A model generated the notes under the pieces. That model ran no database searches. It was not told where the DNA came from and worked only from the letters and a program-made list of their open reading frames with translations. A stretch of 64,000 nt of DNA from Aedes albopictus (taxonomy: Eukaryota > Arthropoda > Insecta > Diptera > Culicidae), in assembly GCF_035046485.1 (NCBI RefSeq), contig NC_085137.1:454762980-454826979 (forward strand), written 5' to 3'. Positions 22,746 to 31,999 of this stretch are shown here, piece after piece; within the stretch, counting starts at the first letter, position 1; each line of letters opens with the position of its first letter. The translations under genes and the position numbers were made by a program.

Positions 22746-23165
22746 CACGATTCTTTCAGGAAATCCTTTTTATGGATTTTGCTAGCTAATGATTTCTTCG
22801 GGAATTCTTTTCGGCATTCCTTTATGGCTTCTTCTCGAGATTCCTTCCTAGCAGGTTTATCCAGGAATTTCTTCATGAATTCTTTTAAAGATTCTCTCAG
22901 AGACTAGTCTTGAGATTTTTTCAGGGATTACTCCAATATTCCTCCTGGGATTTCTGCTGGGATTTCTCCTAGAGTCTTGCAGGGGTTCCTCCTGGATTTC
23001 TCCCGGACTTCCTTTAGAGATTTGTTCTGGGATCCCTCTTACTAAGATTTCTCCCGGAATGTTTCTTGATTCTGGATTTATGCAGGACATATTCTCTAGA
23101 TTCATGCAAGAATTACTCCATGGGGGTAGTGATGTAGGGGATTCTTCGATAGGGAATGGAGCCCA
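22740..23165. repeat. Degenerate GAATTCC-type repeat tract
   Basis: Units such as GGATTTCTCCTAGAGTC and GGAATTCTTTTCGGCATTCC, ending about 30 bp before the gypsy element. Confidence 0.55.
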
Positions 23166-23197
23166 CATTCACTCCACATGGTCTTTCTGAATATATA

Positions 23198-23543
23198 AAA
23201 AATCGACCGGACCTTCGGGTACGAGTTTTTAAAAAGAACTTTTCTGGCTGAAGGCCTGATCAAGAATGATTTTATTAACTTCCAAAGTGTTCTTCATTGG
23301 TTTGCTTATGACTACTTAGTTGCTATCGTGGTTGACCGGATAGGTGGTGTCTGGTGTCGCGCGATGTCAGCAGAACGTGGAATGCTGATGGGTCGCGCGA
23401 TTGTCGTCGTCGTCGTCGTTGATGTTGTTGTTGCTGTTGCTGTCTGTTGCTGTGCCCTGGGCGCGGGCAATGTGGAAATAATGCTTATGTTCGATATGGC
23501 TAAGTTCTGGGTTGATGATGGCGGTGTGGGCCGTTCAGTAACT
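23198..23543 (-). repeat. 3' LTR of gypsy element
   Basis: On the minus strand it begins AGTTACTGAACGGCCC and ends GGTCGATTTTT. It matches 30458-30806 at about 99%, with a GTC-repeat difference (five here, six in the other LTR) and a 1-nt indel near 23310. The tail of the env frame runs into it. Confidence 0.93.
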
Positions 23544-24196
23544 GCTCCCTCCTGAAGAACGGACCGTCCCGGTTCGGTTTGACTGGTTGCTTTTGCTGTG
23601 CATGAGGAATGCTTTATGGTCAGGTAGAGTATCGAAATGATGACGATGGTAAAAAGTATTAACGATATTCCAAAGGTTGATCGTTTCTGTTGCTCATGTA
23701 AAAAATTCAGCTGTTGTCGAGTTTGGAGATTGACTTCTTGCAGTTTTTGAAGTGTGAAATTAGTGCTTATGGTTTTGCAGTTGATTTCCAATCCGTTCAG
23801 CGGAATCATGATTGGTTGCTGCTTTGTGGTGTATTCAATGTCGATGAATGATGTTTGGTTGATGATAACGGTACAATTTCTGAAAAATATTAGCGTGTTT
23901 CCAGAAATGTTTCGGCTGGAGAGCCCACAATTGGATGTGATCGGAGTGCTCTCATTTCCAGTAATAATGATGTAGTTACTACTGATTCGCTTAACTCGTC
24001 TCTCCTCGGTGACTTCTATGAGGTCGCAGCTGCCTGATTTTCCTCGTAAAAGTTTCGAATAACAGGTGTCGCTGGAAACATCCTTAACGTGGTGTTCACT
24101 GCACATGATACTCTGTCCTATTCCTTCACATTCTCCAGTTATTAGAAATGTTGATAAATCGTTGTTGAGTGCCTCTGCATATTGAACATTAAGCAT
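23312..24196 (-). pseudogene. env: Gypsy env, C-terminal part (frame 2)
   Basis: Second part of the broken envelope frame. It carries the rest of the ectodomain with several Cys residues and N-glycosylation sequons. A hydrophobic membrane span follows (about residues 174-195, STFGISLILFTIVIISIL), then a Ser/Thr/Pro-rich tail. The last 77 or so codons lie inside the 3' LTR and include a Thr run encoded by the LTR's trinucleotide repeat. It overlaps the upstream frame by 55 nt in another phase, consistent with a single-base change in an A run near 24187. The Met at its start is therefore internal. Insect errantivirus Env is a baculovirus-F-like fusion protein. Confidence 0.75.
23544..23555 (-). 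other. Polypurine tract of gypsy element
   Basis: The minus strand reads AGGAGGGAGC directly before the 3' LTR start (AGTTACTG). This is the expected site for plus-strand DNA priming. Confidence 0.7.
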
Positions 24197-25119
24197 TTTC
24201 CATTTTTGATGACTGGCTCTAGTAGTTGATGGATGAAAACGTCTTTTCTCAGCAACGGGATCAGGATGATGAAAACGATTTTGTTGTCTTTGTGAATCAC
24301 TGCTAAATCTAAATATTCTATCACTTGATCGAAGCTTTCGATATTAATATTTTCACTTTCCAAAATTTTTGTTGCTTCGTTAAGTTCTTCACTGGATAAG
24401 ATATCTTTTGAAATGGTGTTAACTTTTGACATTTGTATTGCTTCAAATATATTGTTGACATGATTAGCAAGAAGATCGATATTAAGATTGAGGTTGAACA
24501 ATTCTTTAACAACTTTGATATCATCTGAGATATTTTTACCATTTATAAATTTTTGTCTAAAGTGTATAAAATTATTTTTGATAACATCTTGTTGATCGTT
24601 TACAATTTTAATGAGTCTGTTTAGTCTATCCTGGACTTTAAGATTAATCTTTATTTGTTCGTTGTTTTCTGTTACTAGAGCTTTATTTTGTTCAGACAAT
24701 GTGTTAAGTTGTGTATTAATTTTTACAAGATCATTGTTGTCAAGATTTCCAGTAATAACTTTAATCATATTGCCAATACCGTTAAAAAGTCCTCTTTTGT
24801 TTCTAGTAATGGGTACAATTTTTCTGTAAGAATGTTCAATCAAATCTAGCTTTTTATTCAATAGTATAATAGAGTCTTCTACTTTAAAAATCTTCAAGTC
24901 GTTAACAATCGTTCTGAGTTTTCTGAAAATTGGTTCTAAAGGTTTAGCATCAACTATGTGGAATATTTTGTGCGCTCCTATCTTCATTCTTCCGTTTCCA
25001 AGTTGTAGTGATATGAGTCCTGGGTTATTTTGTAAGTCGTAGATTTGTATATGGCTGTTGATTGTCGATGTCGCTACCGTCAGGCACATCCATGATACAA
25101 TTAGATTTATAGTTGCCAT
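24142..25119 (-). pseudogene. env: Gypsy env, N-terminal part (frame 1)
   Basis: The envelope frame begins 26 nt after the pol stop and would be expressed from a spliced RNA in related elements. A hydrophobic signal-like segment occupies residues 1-18. A basic furin-type site RNKR lies at residues 106-109, followed by GLFNGIGNMIK, as expected for a fusion peptide. A long heptad-like region follows at about 125-200, typical of baculovirus-F-like errantivirus Env. The frame then changes near 24187 and ends out of phase after about 20 foreign residues. The remaining ectodomain and membrane span are in the overlapping frame at 23312-24196. Whether the change is natural decay or an assembly error cannot be told from one copy. 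Confidence 0.8.
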
Positions 25120-25144
25120 TCTCTGTGGAAAGAGAATGTTTACA

Positions 25145-26680
25145 TTAGTGTTTTCGTTTTCGTTTCAGTTTGGATTTGTGGAATTTTATTCCAATTGAGG
25201 TTATAATAGTTTTGAATCTGTTTTCTCTTACTTTGACCTTTTTAAATTTTGGTTTTGTTTTTCTTTTGATGCCTTGAATAGTGTTAAATACCTCTTCATT
25301 TTCCTGGAAGTTCGGCTCCTTTTCTCTTGTTTTATTATGATAATCAACATTCTTTTTAGCATTTTTATCGAGTTTTAACATCACTTCATCTGTAATCTCC
25401 TGTCTATTCTCAAACAATCTGTCTAAATCAAGGGGTAAATCGTCTTCTTCGCGTTGTCCAAAAAGTATCTCGCAAGGCTTGTGTTGGTGTGCCGTATGTA
25501 TGGTTTTATTATAGAGACCGACAGCAATTTTGAATATTTGTTTCTGAGATAAATCGTCATACTTATCCTTTATGCAGCGAAAGATTTCAATCAGTGTTGA
25601 ATGGAATCTTTCGACGATGCCGTTGGATTCACTATGGTTTGAGGGTGTGTATTCTACTTGAATATCTAGTCTTTGGAAAAGTGATCGAATTTCTATGGAT
25701 TTAAGGGCCGGTTCATTGTCACAAACGATTTTCTTCGGAGTTGCATATCCGGTAATCAATTTAATTAAACCTGCTCTTACATCCGGAATTGATCGAGATT
25801 TAATATGAATAAGCATAGCATATCTAGAGAATCTGTCTACTGCGGTCAGGAAAAGATTGGGTTGTGCAATAAAAATATCTAAGTGAACTGTTTCGAAAGG
25901 TTTGTTAGGGATTTCTGGTCTATGTAGAGTGATATTGTACGGATGCCTTTCGTATTTGTTCTCCAAACACGATTCGCACAAATTAACAAATCGTTGAATT
26001 TGTCGTTTCATGCCTGGAAAATAATACTGCTTGATAATCTGGGCATGGTTTTCGGCAGCTCCTCTGTGCGCGCGGTCGTGCGTTTTCGAAATTATTTCAT
26101 TTTGCTCCTCGGAAGTGCGTAAATCTGTCAACATTTTCTGACTGATTCTCACTTTCAAGATTTTGGCACGACTGAAATAATTGCGATACACTATATTGAG
26201 GGTATTAATAAGAGATTCGTCGCACATGATACCATTTACTCTTTTTGGATTCATATAATCTTTAAAAATATTGAGAACTATGGCTACGGAAAAGTCGAAG
26301 CGAATAATAGTTCTTCTATGAATATTCGGAAATATTTCCTCATATTCAGTAGATTCAATGTCGCCCTTTTTCAATATTATTTGATTGCTGAAGAAGTTTA
26401 TGGGTAACTCTGTCATTTGAATCAAATCGCTAGCGTCAGATTCTGCAGAATGACATGTTTCGGCTTCTGAGGAATCTGTTGCATTATGTTCTTCGCTACC
26501 ATATGTTGCATGATCTGAAGAGTCAGATGTATCGTTAGCATTTACCTCATTCCTGATTCTGGAAAGTCCATCTGCAACGATATTTTGCTTACCTGGTCGA
26601 TACTTGACGTCATAATCGAACTCCTGTAAACGTAGTCTCCATCGAAGCATCTTATCGTTGGGGTCCTTTAAACTAAACAT
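25145..26680 (-). pseudogene. pol: Gypsy pol: RNase H end and integrase
   Basis: The frame is open from just after a stop at 26774-26776, in the same phase as the RT segment upstream. It starts in the C-terminal RNase H region (LRWRLRLQEFDYDVKYRPGK). The integrase follows with a His/Cys zinc-binding domain (H and H around HDRAHRGAAENH, then CESC). The catalytic core shows Asp in TVHLDIF, Asp in VCDNEP and Glu in GIVERFHS, the D,D,E triad. A basic C-terminal tail ends at 25145. Integrase as such is uninterrupted, but it can only be made as part of Pol, which is broken upstream. Confidence 0.85.
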
Positions 26681-26773
26681 GTACGTTAATGGCCTGTGAT
26701 CAGTGAATAAAGTAAACTTCTTGCCATACAGATATGGCCTAAAATATTTACAACCCCATGTGATTGCTAAAAA

Positions 26774-27394
26774 TTATTTTTCTATTACAGAGTATTTTTC
26801 CTCTGTTTTGGTGAGCGTTCTCGAAGCAAATGCAACTGGTCGATCTTGCCCAATTGGTCCCTGCGAAAGCACGGCACCAACAGCAAATTGACTAGCGTCC
26901 GTCGTCAGAATAAAGGGCTTCGTAAAGTCCGGGTACTGAAGTACGTGACTGCTAGTTAGCAAAATCTTACACTTATTAAAGGTTTCGATGAATTCCTTGC
27001 TATGTGTAAGTTTTTCTCCTTTTCTTAATTGGGTTGTGAGTGGCTTCACAATTTTCGCAAAGTGTTTTATAAATCGACGGTAATAACCTAGGGTTCCAAG
27101 GAAACCTCTAAGCTCTGTTTCCGTTTTTGGAATTGGCCAATTTTTGATTGCAACAACTTTGTCAGGGTTGGGTTTTACACCATCGGCCGTGACTAAGTGT
27201 CCTAAAAAGGCTACTTCCTTACATAAAAATTCAGATTTATCTAATTGAATTTTAAGGTTATATTTTCGCAATGCATCAAATACTTTGCGCAAGTTAATCA
27301 AATGTTCCTGATATGATGTTGAGTATACAATGATGTCATCCATGTATACTAAACATACTTTTCCAATTAAATCCCGTAGTACGTTATCCATCAC
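26774..27394 (-). pseudogene. pol: Gypsy pol: RT palm/thumb and RNase H start
   Basis: Contains the reverse transcriptase catalytic motif LVYMDDIIVY (YMDD at 27335-27346), the connection region (GFLGTLGYYRRFIKHFAKI) and the RNase H start (FILTTDASQFAVGAVL). It ends at an in-frame TAA (26774-26776), after which the same frame continues through RNase H and integrase. The break is therefore a nonsense change, not a frame change. Its start is a frame junction with the next segment near 27420. Confidence 0.85.
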
Positions 27395-27777
27395 CCTTTG
27401 GAAGGTGGATGGCGCATTCTTCCGAATGGCATTTTGAGAAATTCATATTTCCCATGTTCTACGGTAAAAGCAGTTTTTCTAATGTCTCTTGGGTTCACCT
27501 CAATTTGATGAAATCCCGAGGCGAGATCAATTGTAGAAAAATAATTACATCTTCCGAGCTTGTCTAGAACTTCAGTTATGTTCGGAATTGGATATTTGTC
27601 ATCAATTGTCTTTTCGTTGAGCTTTCTGTAGTCAACGACCAGACGCCACTTTTTCTTTCCTGAAGCGTCCATCTTTTTGGGTACAACCCAAATAGGTGAC
27701 GACCATGGAGAATTGGAGGGTCTTATGATGCCTTGGTTGAGCAAATCTCTAACTTGGCTTTGCACCTCTTCTTTCAA
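27391..27777 (-). pseudogene. pol: Gypsy pol: RT fingers/palm N-terminal part
   Basis: Typical Ty3/gypsy RT opening: [20 protein letters not shown], then [14 protein letters not shown], then [14 protein letters not shown] with the first catalytic Asp, then EFLKMPFG. Just after MPFG the phase changes near 27420 through a short deletion, and the frame runs into a stop at 27391. Upstream, a TAA at 27787-27789 separates it from the protease/linker segment in the same frame. Confidence 0.85.
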
Positions 27778-27786
27778 ACAAAATGG

Positions 27787-28374
27787 TTATCTATAGCTTT
27801 TTGTATACACAGGAATGTCATCTTTAGTGTCAATCCTATGTTTCACAACATTAGTAAACGTTAATTTTTCATTTTTAAGGTGAAAAATCTCTTGATAGTC
27901 AGATATCAATTTTACTAAACCAACTCGTTCTTCCTTATTCAGATGATCCAATCGTAACTGATCCATTAAATTTACGTGTACACTGCTATCAGAAACTAGT
28001 TCTGGAGGCGGTGTAATTTCAAAATTATTTTTCTCGATGCTACCTTTTAACATCTCTACTTCCGTGGGTTTATTGGTCATGTTGGTTATAACTAATTGAG
28101 TTTTAAAATTTTCGGCTTTGTATAAGCCAGAATGAACAAAGGCTTCATTGTTTAGAACGAGATCCTTTGAGAGAAGAAATTCTCCTTCTTCTTCACAAGT
28201 TGGCAGCTCAATCACACGCGTTTCATTTGCATGTAATTGGAATTTGAAAATTTCTGGAAATTTCTTTTGCATAATAATGTTTGCAAAAGGTAAATGAAGG
28301 GTGTTAGTGTGTACGGAAATGCTTGCCTGTAATTGGTTCAAGGACTCATATCCGATGAGTCCATCGGAAGTCAT
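27787..28374 (-). pseudogene. pol: Gypsy pol: protease C-terminus and PR-RT linker
   Basis: Begins with the protease C-terminal motif (DGLIGYESL) in a phase different from the protease start. The linker to RT follows and ends VYTKSYR at an in-frame TAA (27787-27789). The phase change lies near 28368, where one extra base in a C pair would explain it. Both lesions are seen directly. Confidence 0.8.
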
Positions 28375-28579
28375 AAATTAAAAAGATGAGATTTTCGGTC
28401 CCATAGAAAGGATTTAATTCTACAAAATGTGTTATTTGGCATCTACCTTCGACATTCTTTACTGTCATTGGTTTCAAAAGTTCTCGAATAAATCCCAAGT
28501 TTGCATGACGAGGACTAATAATGGATTTATTAGCGCCCGTATCATTTAAAAACTTTAAAGGTCCATTTTTACTATTCAC
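28346..28579 (-). pseudogene. pol: Gypsy pol: aspartic protease N-terminal part
   Basis: Contains the protease active-site motif FLNDTGANKS (DTG near 28535-28543). The open frame extends upstream to overlap the 3' end of gag in the -1 phase relative to gag, as in gypsy elements that express Pol by -1 frameshifting. I see no canonical slippery heptamer at the overlap. It runs out of frame after LIFLIYDF. Confidence 0.8.
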
Positions 28580-28608
28580 AGTTACGTATGGTATGAAATT
28601 AGTGGATT

Positions 28609-29892
28609 TCAGCTGGGTTTCTCTATAACTGCGGCTGTTTGAAAATTTACGTCTACATCGACGTTTTCGTTATACGAAGGGTCTTGATTTTGGTTTAGAT
28701 AATCTTGGAATTCTTCCGGAGGATATGGGATTTCAGGATTATCGTAATAATCATTATAATCTTCATATTGAGGGCCCACTTCCTGATTTTGTAACTCATT
28801 AGTAGGTTTTTGACTAAATCTACTTTGTTGAGTCCTATTTGAAATGTTGGAATATTGATTCTGTTGGTTATGGTTAGGTGGTCGACTCGCAAATCTGTTA
28901 GGAAAATTTCCTGGACGATTTGAAAAATTTTGTACTGCTCTATTTGGAAATGTTGCTTGTTGGTTAAAAGATGTATAGGATGTTCTATTTGGAGCGATTT
29001 GCGAAGAGTTCTGTGTTTTAGCGTTTCCTGCGATATTCATAAATGTTCTCGATGGTAGAGGGTTGTTAGATGGAGGATATACATGAGTTTGCATTACTTT
29101 CGGATTTCGTCGATCTTCAAAATCATAATCGCAATTTCTGCGCGCAAGCTTATTTGCCTTCTCATTAGCAAACTGATAAGCCTGGCATAAAGTTGTTGGC
29201 TGTAAAAGCCCTACATGAGACGAGTACGGCTCGTCTAGCCCGTCTATGAACTTCTCCAGACAAAGTTTGTCTGTGAACTTCACCAATTCGTCTGGATGTC
29301 TCCACTGGGCATCCATCTGAATGTGGGTCGATATTCCCGTGTAGCAATCTTTGATTGCTGTATAGAAGTTCGTTACCGAATTTCTGTTTTGTTTTAATGA
29401 AAAAAGTTTTTGTAATAATGTAGATAACTCACGTTTATCGCCGTAAATTATCTTTAATTGTTCTTTAATTTTGCTCCACACTAGCGGAGTACCACTGGAG
29501 GCAAGTAGATCATTAGCTTCACCGATAATTTTATTTCTCACCTCCATTAGCCAAAGGTCGTAAACGTCTGTGCCTATGATGTGTTTATACATCTGCATCA
29601 CTAGATCGGCGCAACTAATCCAGTGATTAATCTGTCTAGGATTGCCAGCAAATGTCGGCAAGTTTTTGATTAAATCAGGAATTTTCCCTTTTTGGCATTC
29701 TTCGTCTATATTTATCGTCGGATTCCTTGGCACAGCTGGTGCTGGAGGAATCAAATCCTGTTCCTGTCTTTCCTCTAAGTCTGCGATGTGCGCGTTACGC
29801 TCGCGCAACATCATACTAAGGTTCTCGATTTGCTGCTGCAAATCTTCGACCTGGTTGTCAGCCATATTTGCTGAACGCAGACCCGGTCTCAT
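28609..29892 (-). CDS. gag: Gypsy gag polyprotein, intact frame
   Basis: The only uninterrupted gene of the element, 427 codons from the first ATG; a second Met at residue 10 (MADNQVEDL) is an equally good start. Residues 12-45 are a predicted coiled coil. A capsid-like helical region follows (about 75-265, including LPTFAGNPRQINHW and the DGLDEPYSSHVG segment). The C-terminus is rich in Asn, Gln, Arg and Pro with no CCHC zinc knuckle. Lack of the knuckle and an Arg/Asn-rich nucleic-acid-binding tail are known in errantivirus Gag. It ends TGA at 28609-28611, overlapping the pol phase. Confidence 0.88.
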   Translation of the reverse strand: MRPGLRSANMADNQVEDLQQQIENLSMMLRERNAHIADLEERQEQDLIPPAPAVPRNPTINIDEECQKGKIPDLIKNLPTFAGNPRQINHWISCADLVMQMYKHIIGTDVYDLWLMEVRNKIIGEANDLLASSGTPLVWSKIKEQLKIIYGDKRELSTLLQKLFSLKQNRNSVTNFYTAIKDCYTGISTHIQMDAQWRHPDELVKFTDKLCLEKFIDGLDEPYSSHVGLLQPTTLCQAYQFANEKANKLARRNCDYDFEDRRNPKVMQTHVYPPSNNPLPSRTFMNIAGNAKTQNSSQIAPNRTSYTSFNQQATFPNRAVQNFSNRPGNFPNRFASRPPNHNQQNQYSNISNRTQQSRFSQKPTNELQNQEVGPQYEDYNDYYDNPEIPYPPEEFQDYLNQNQDPSYNENVDVDVNFQTAAVIEKPS

Positions 29893-30446
29893 TAAACAAA
29901 TGGAATGTTACACGCGTTTACAAAAATTCACAAGAAAAAAACACAAGATTTCAAAAATGTATTACACAAATATTCAACACACGAAAATGTTCTGACCCCA
30001 CGAAGATTCTTGCTTCTCTCCCTCACTCTCTTTTATCACTCTTCTATCACTTTCTTATTCAGGGAAGAATAAAAATGTTATCACCAAATGTGTTCTCGTC
30101 AATAAAGTTAATTTCCTTACTTAATAAACACTTAATCAAATCACTAAAAAAAAAATCTAACCTAAAAATAAAGGAAACTGGGGGACTCACCACAAATTGA
30201 CGATAATCCGTCGCCAACGTTTTCACGGATGAACTCCCGTTCGGATGCGCCGTGCTGTCGTCGCTCGTAGAATAAAAACGTCTTGTCCCTGGCACTATCC
30301 AATAGGCTGCTGCGATTCCGAAGCTGTTCCCTGGATTTTTCTCCCAATAGGTTGTCTGCTTGTCTGAATGCTGCTGGTCCCTGGTTGTCCAATGGGTGGA
30401 AGTTTTCACTAGCGGAGCTAAACGACTAACACTTTGTGCATCCTAC
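29893..30446 (-). other. Gypsy 5' untranslated leader
   Basis: About 550 nt between the primer binding site and the gag start. In the related elements this region holds packaging and splice-donor signals. I cannot pick the donor from sequence alone. Confidence 0.6.
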
Positions 30447-30457
30447 CGACTGCGCCA
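30447..30457 (-). other. Primer binding site, tRNA-Ser type
   Basis: The minus strand reads TGGCGCAGTCG directly after the 5' LTR, complementary to the CGACTGCGCCA 3' end of insect tRNA-Ser. The 17.6/297 group uses this primer, whereas gypsy itself uses tRNA-Lys. Confidence 0.8.
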
Positions 30458-30806
30458 AAAATCGACCGGACCTTCGGGTACGAGTTTTTAAAAAGAACTT
30501 TTCTGGCTGAAGGCCTGATCAAGAATGATTTTATTAACTTCCAAAGTGTTCTTCATTGGTTTGCTTATGAACTACTTAGTTGCTATCGTGGTTGACCGGA
30601 TAGGTGGTGTCTGGTGTCGCGCGATGTCAGCAGAACGTGGAATACTGATGGGTCGCGCGATTGTCGTCGTCGTCGTCGTCGTTGATGTTGTTGTTGTAGT
30701 TGCTGTCTGTTGCTGTGCCCTGGGCGCGGGCAATGTGGGAATAATGCTTATGTTCGATATGGCTAAGTTCTGGGTTGATGATGGCGGTGTGGGCCGTTCA
30801 GTAACT
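30458..30806 (-). repeat. 5' LTR of gypsy element
   Basis: Near-identical partner of 23198-23543. Differences seen are a G/A near 30643, one extra GTC triplet, two neighbouring substitutions in the following TTG/CTG run, an A/G near 30738 and a 1-nt indel. It is followed by TATA, the target duplication. Confidence 0.93.
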
Positions 30807-31207
30807 TATATATATATATTTTTTAATGTGATCAAATAATTCTAACCACATGCTAGCGATAAATTTTGTAGACAAATATTTCTGTAGCCAGCCGTAATGT
30901 AATCGGACTACCCGTATTCTATTTTTTTGTAGTTGTCATCTCTTTCACTACACCATAGACATCCAATTTTCACGTAAAATCTTGTTTATTTTATTGGCTA
31001 TAGATATATTTAGATGATGCATTGTTTGTAAATTACTCTGAAGAAGTAGCGGCACAGTTCGTTTGGTTTCATAACTTGTAGGCGTTATATAATACATTGA
31101 CACTGTGTTGTGAAAGTTGGAAGGAGTGGAAACGGCCTTTTCAACCCGTTTATATTCTACCGATGGCTATGAACTATACATACAATATACATGAATTGTA
31201 TATGTAG

Positions 31208-31452
31208 GGTCTCCAGTTAGCCTAGTGGTTAAGGCTATGGATCGCCAATCCAAAGACGGCGGGTTCGATTCCCGTTCCGGTCGGGAAGATTTTCTCGTCT
31301 CCCTGGGCATAATGTATCATTGTACTTGCCTCACAATATACAAATTCATGCAATGGCAGGTAAAGAAAGCCCTTCAATTAATAACATTAAGTTGAATCGA
31401 GGGAAGCCAAGTCCCAGTGGGGACGTAGAGCCATATAGAAGAAGAAGAAGAA
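31208..31452 (+). mobile_element. tRNA-derived SINE ending in (GAA)n, copy 2
   Basis: Same family as 2229-2493: A box in TAGCCTAGTGGTTAAGG, B box GGTTCGATTCCCG, a body containing CTCACAATATACAAATTCAT, and a (GAA)n tail. Perfect 10-bp target duplication GTATATGTAG at 31198-31207 and 31453-31462. The B box matches the tRNA consensus better than copy 1. Confidence 0.88.
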
Positions 31453-31727
31453 GTATATGTAGAGAAGAGAAAGTAGATAGAAAGATACAAAGTAAGAGAA
31501 AAGGGACGGGCCGGGGCCGGATCACAACGTCCGAGGCCATACTGTCCCGGTCGTTAAGTCGCGTTTTTTTGCGAAATAGCGTCCAAAAATTTGGGTGCGT
31601 CATAATATCCTATGTGCCTTCTTTCCTTGGACTTCGTGACATACCTGCACGTTTGGACCTTATGCCCCGAAAAAATGCGCCATAAAGTCCTGGGACTTTA
31701 TGGCCTCGGACGTTATGATACTGCGCC

Positions 31728-31977
31728 GTATGGCACCTTCCACGACGATAATTTGAAGTGGTTACAACGCGGTCGTATACTATGTTTTGTATGCTTACAG
31801 GGTGATGTATATTCCAGAACTTTGCTATTTGTCTTCTGAAGTTATTGTTGGAATACCCTCTTGGCTTGGTGGTCTACCGCTTCTGATTCGTATGGATTTA
31901 ATCCCTGGCCCGTCCGGCGCCAGTAGTATACGACCGCGTTGTAACCACTTCAAATTATCGTCGTGGAAGGTGCCATA
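31728..31977. repeat. Inverted repeat with 53-bp perfect arms
   Basis: TATGGCACCTTCCACGACG... at 31728-31780 is the exact reverse complement of 31925-31977. The 144-bp loop contains a tRNA-like stretch (TTGGCTTGGTGGTCTACCGC and GGATTTAATCCC). The flanks also hold partial inverted GC-rich pieces (GGGACGGGCCGG near 31502, CCGGCGCC near 31915). Probably a MITE or foldback; ends not resolved. Confidence 0.6.
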
Positions 31978-31999
31978 CCGACAATTTGATATGTTCAGC

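Larger units (their letters stand above)
23198..30806 (-). mobile_element. Ty3/gypsy errantivirus-like LTR element, 7.6 kb
   Basis: A complete-length provirus on the minus strand: LTR, primer binding site, gag, pol, env, polypurine tract, LTR. TATA flanks both sides (23194-23197 and 30807-30810) as a 4-bp target duplication, typical of the 17.6/297 group. The LTRs differ by only a few substitutions and two short indels, so the insertion looks recent. Yet pol carries two in-frame stops and two frame changes, and env carries one, so this copy cannot make a full Pol or Env. It lies antisense within the 31-kb Rbfox1 intron. Confidence 0.92.

Noticed and set aside
23328..23555. Plus-strand frame rich in Val in the LTR, also at 30525-30839
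   Set aside because: It is the reverse strand of the LTR triplet repeat and env tail.
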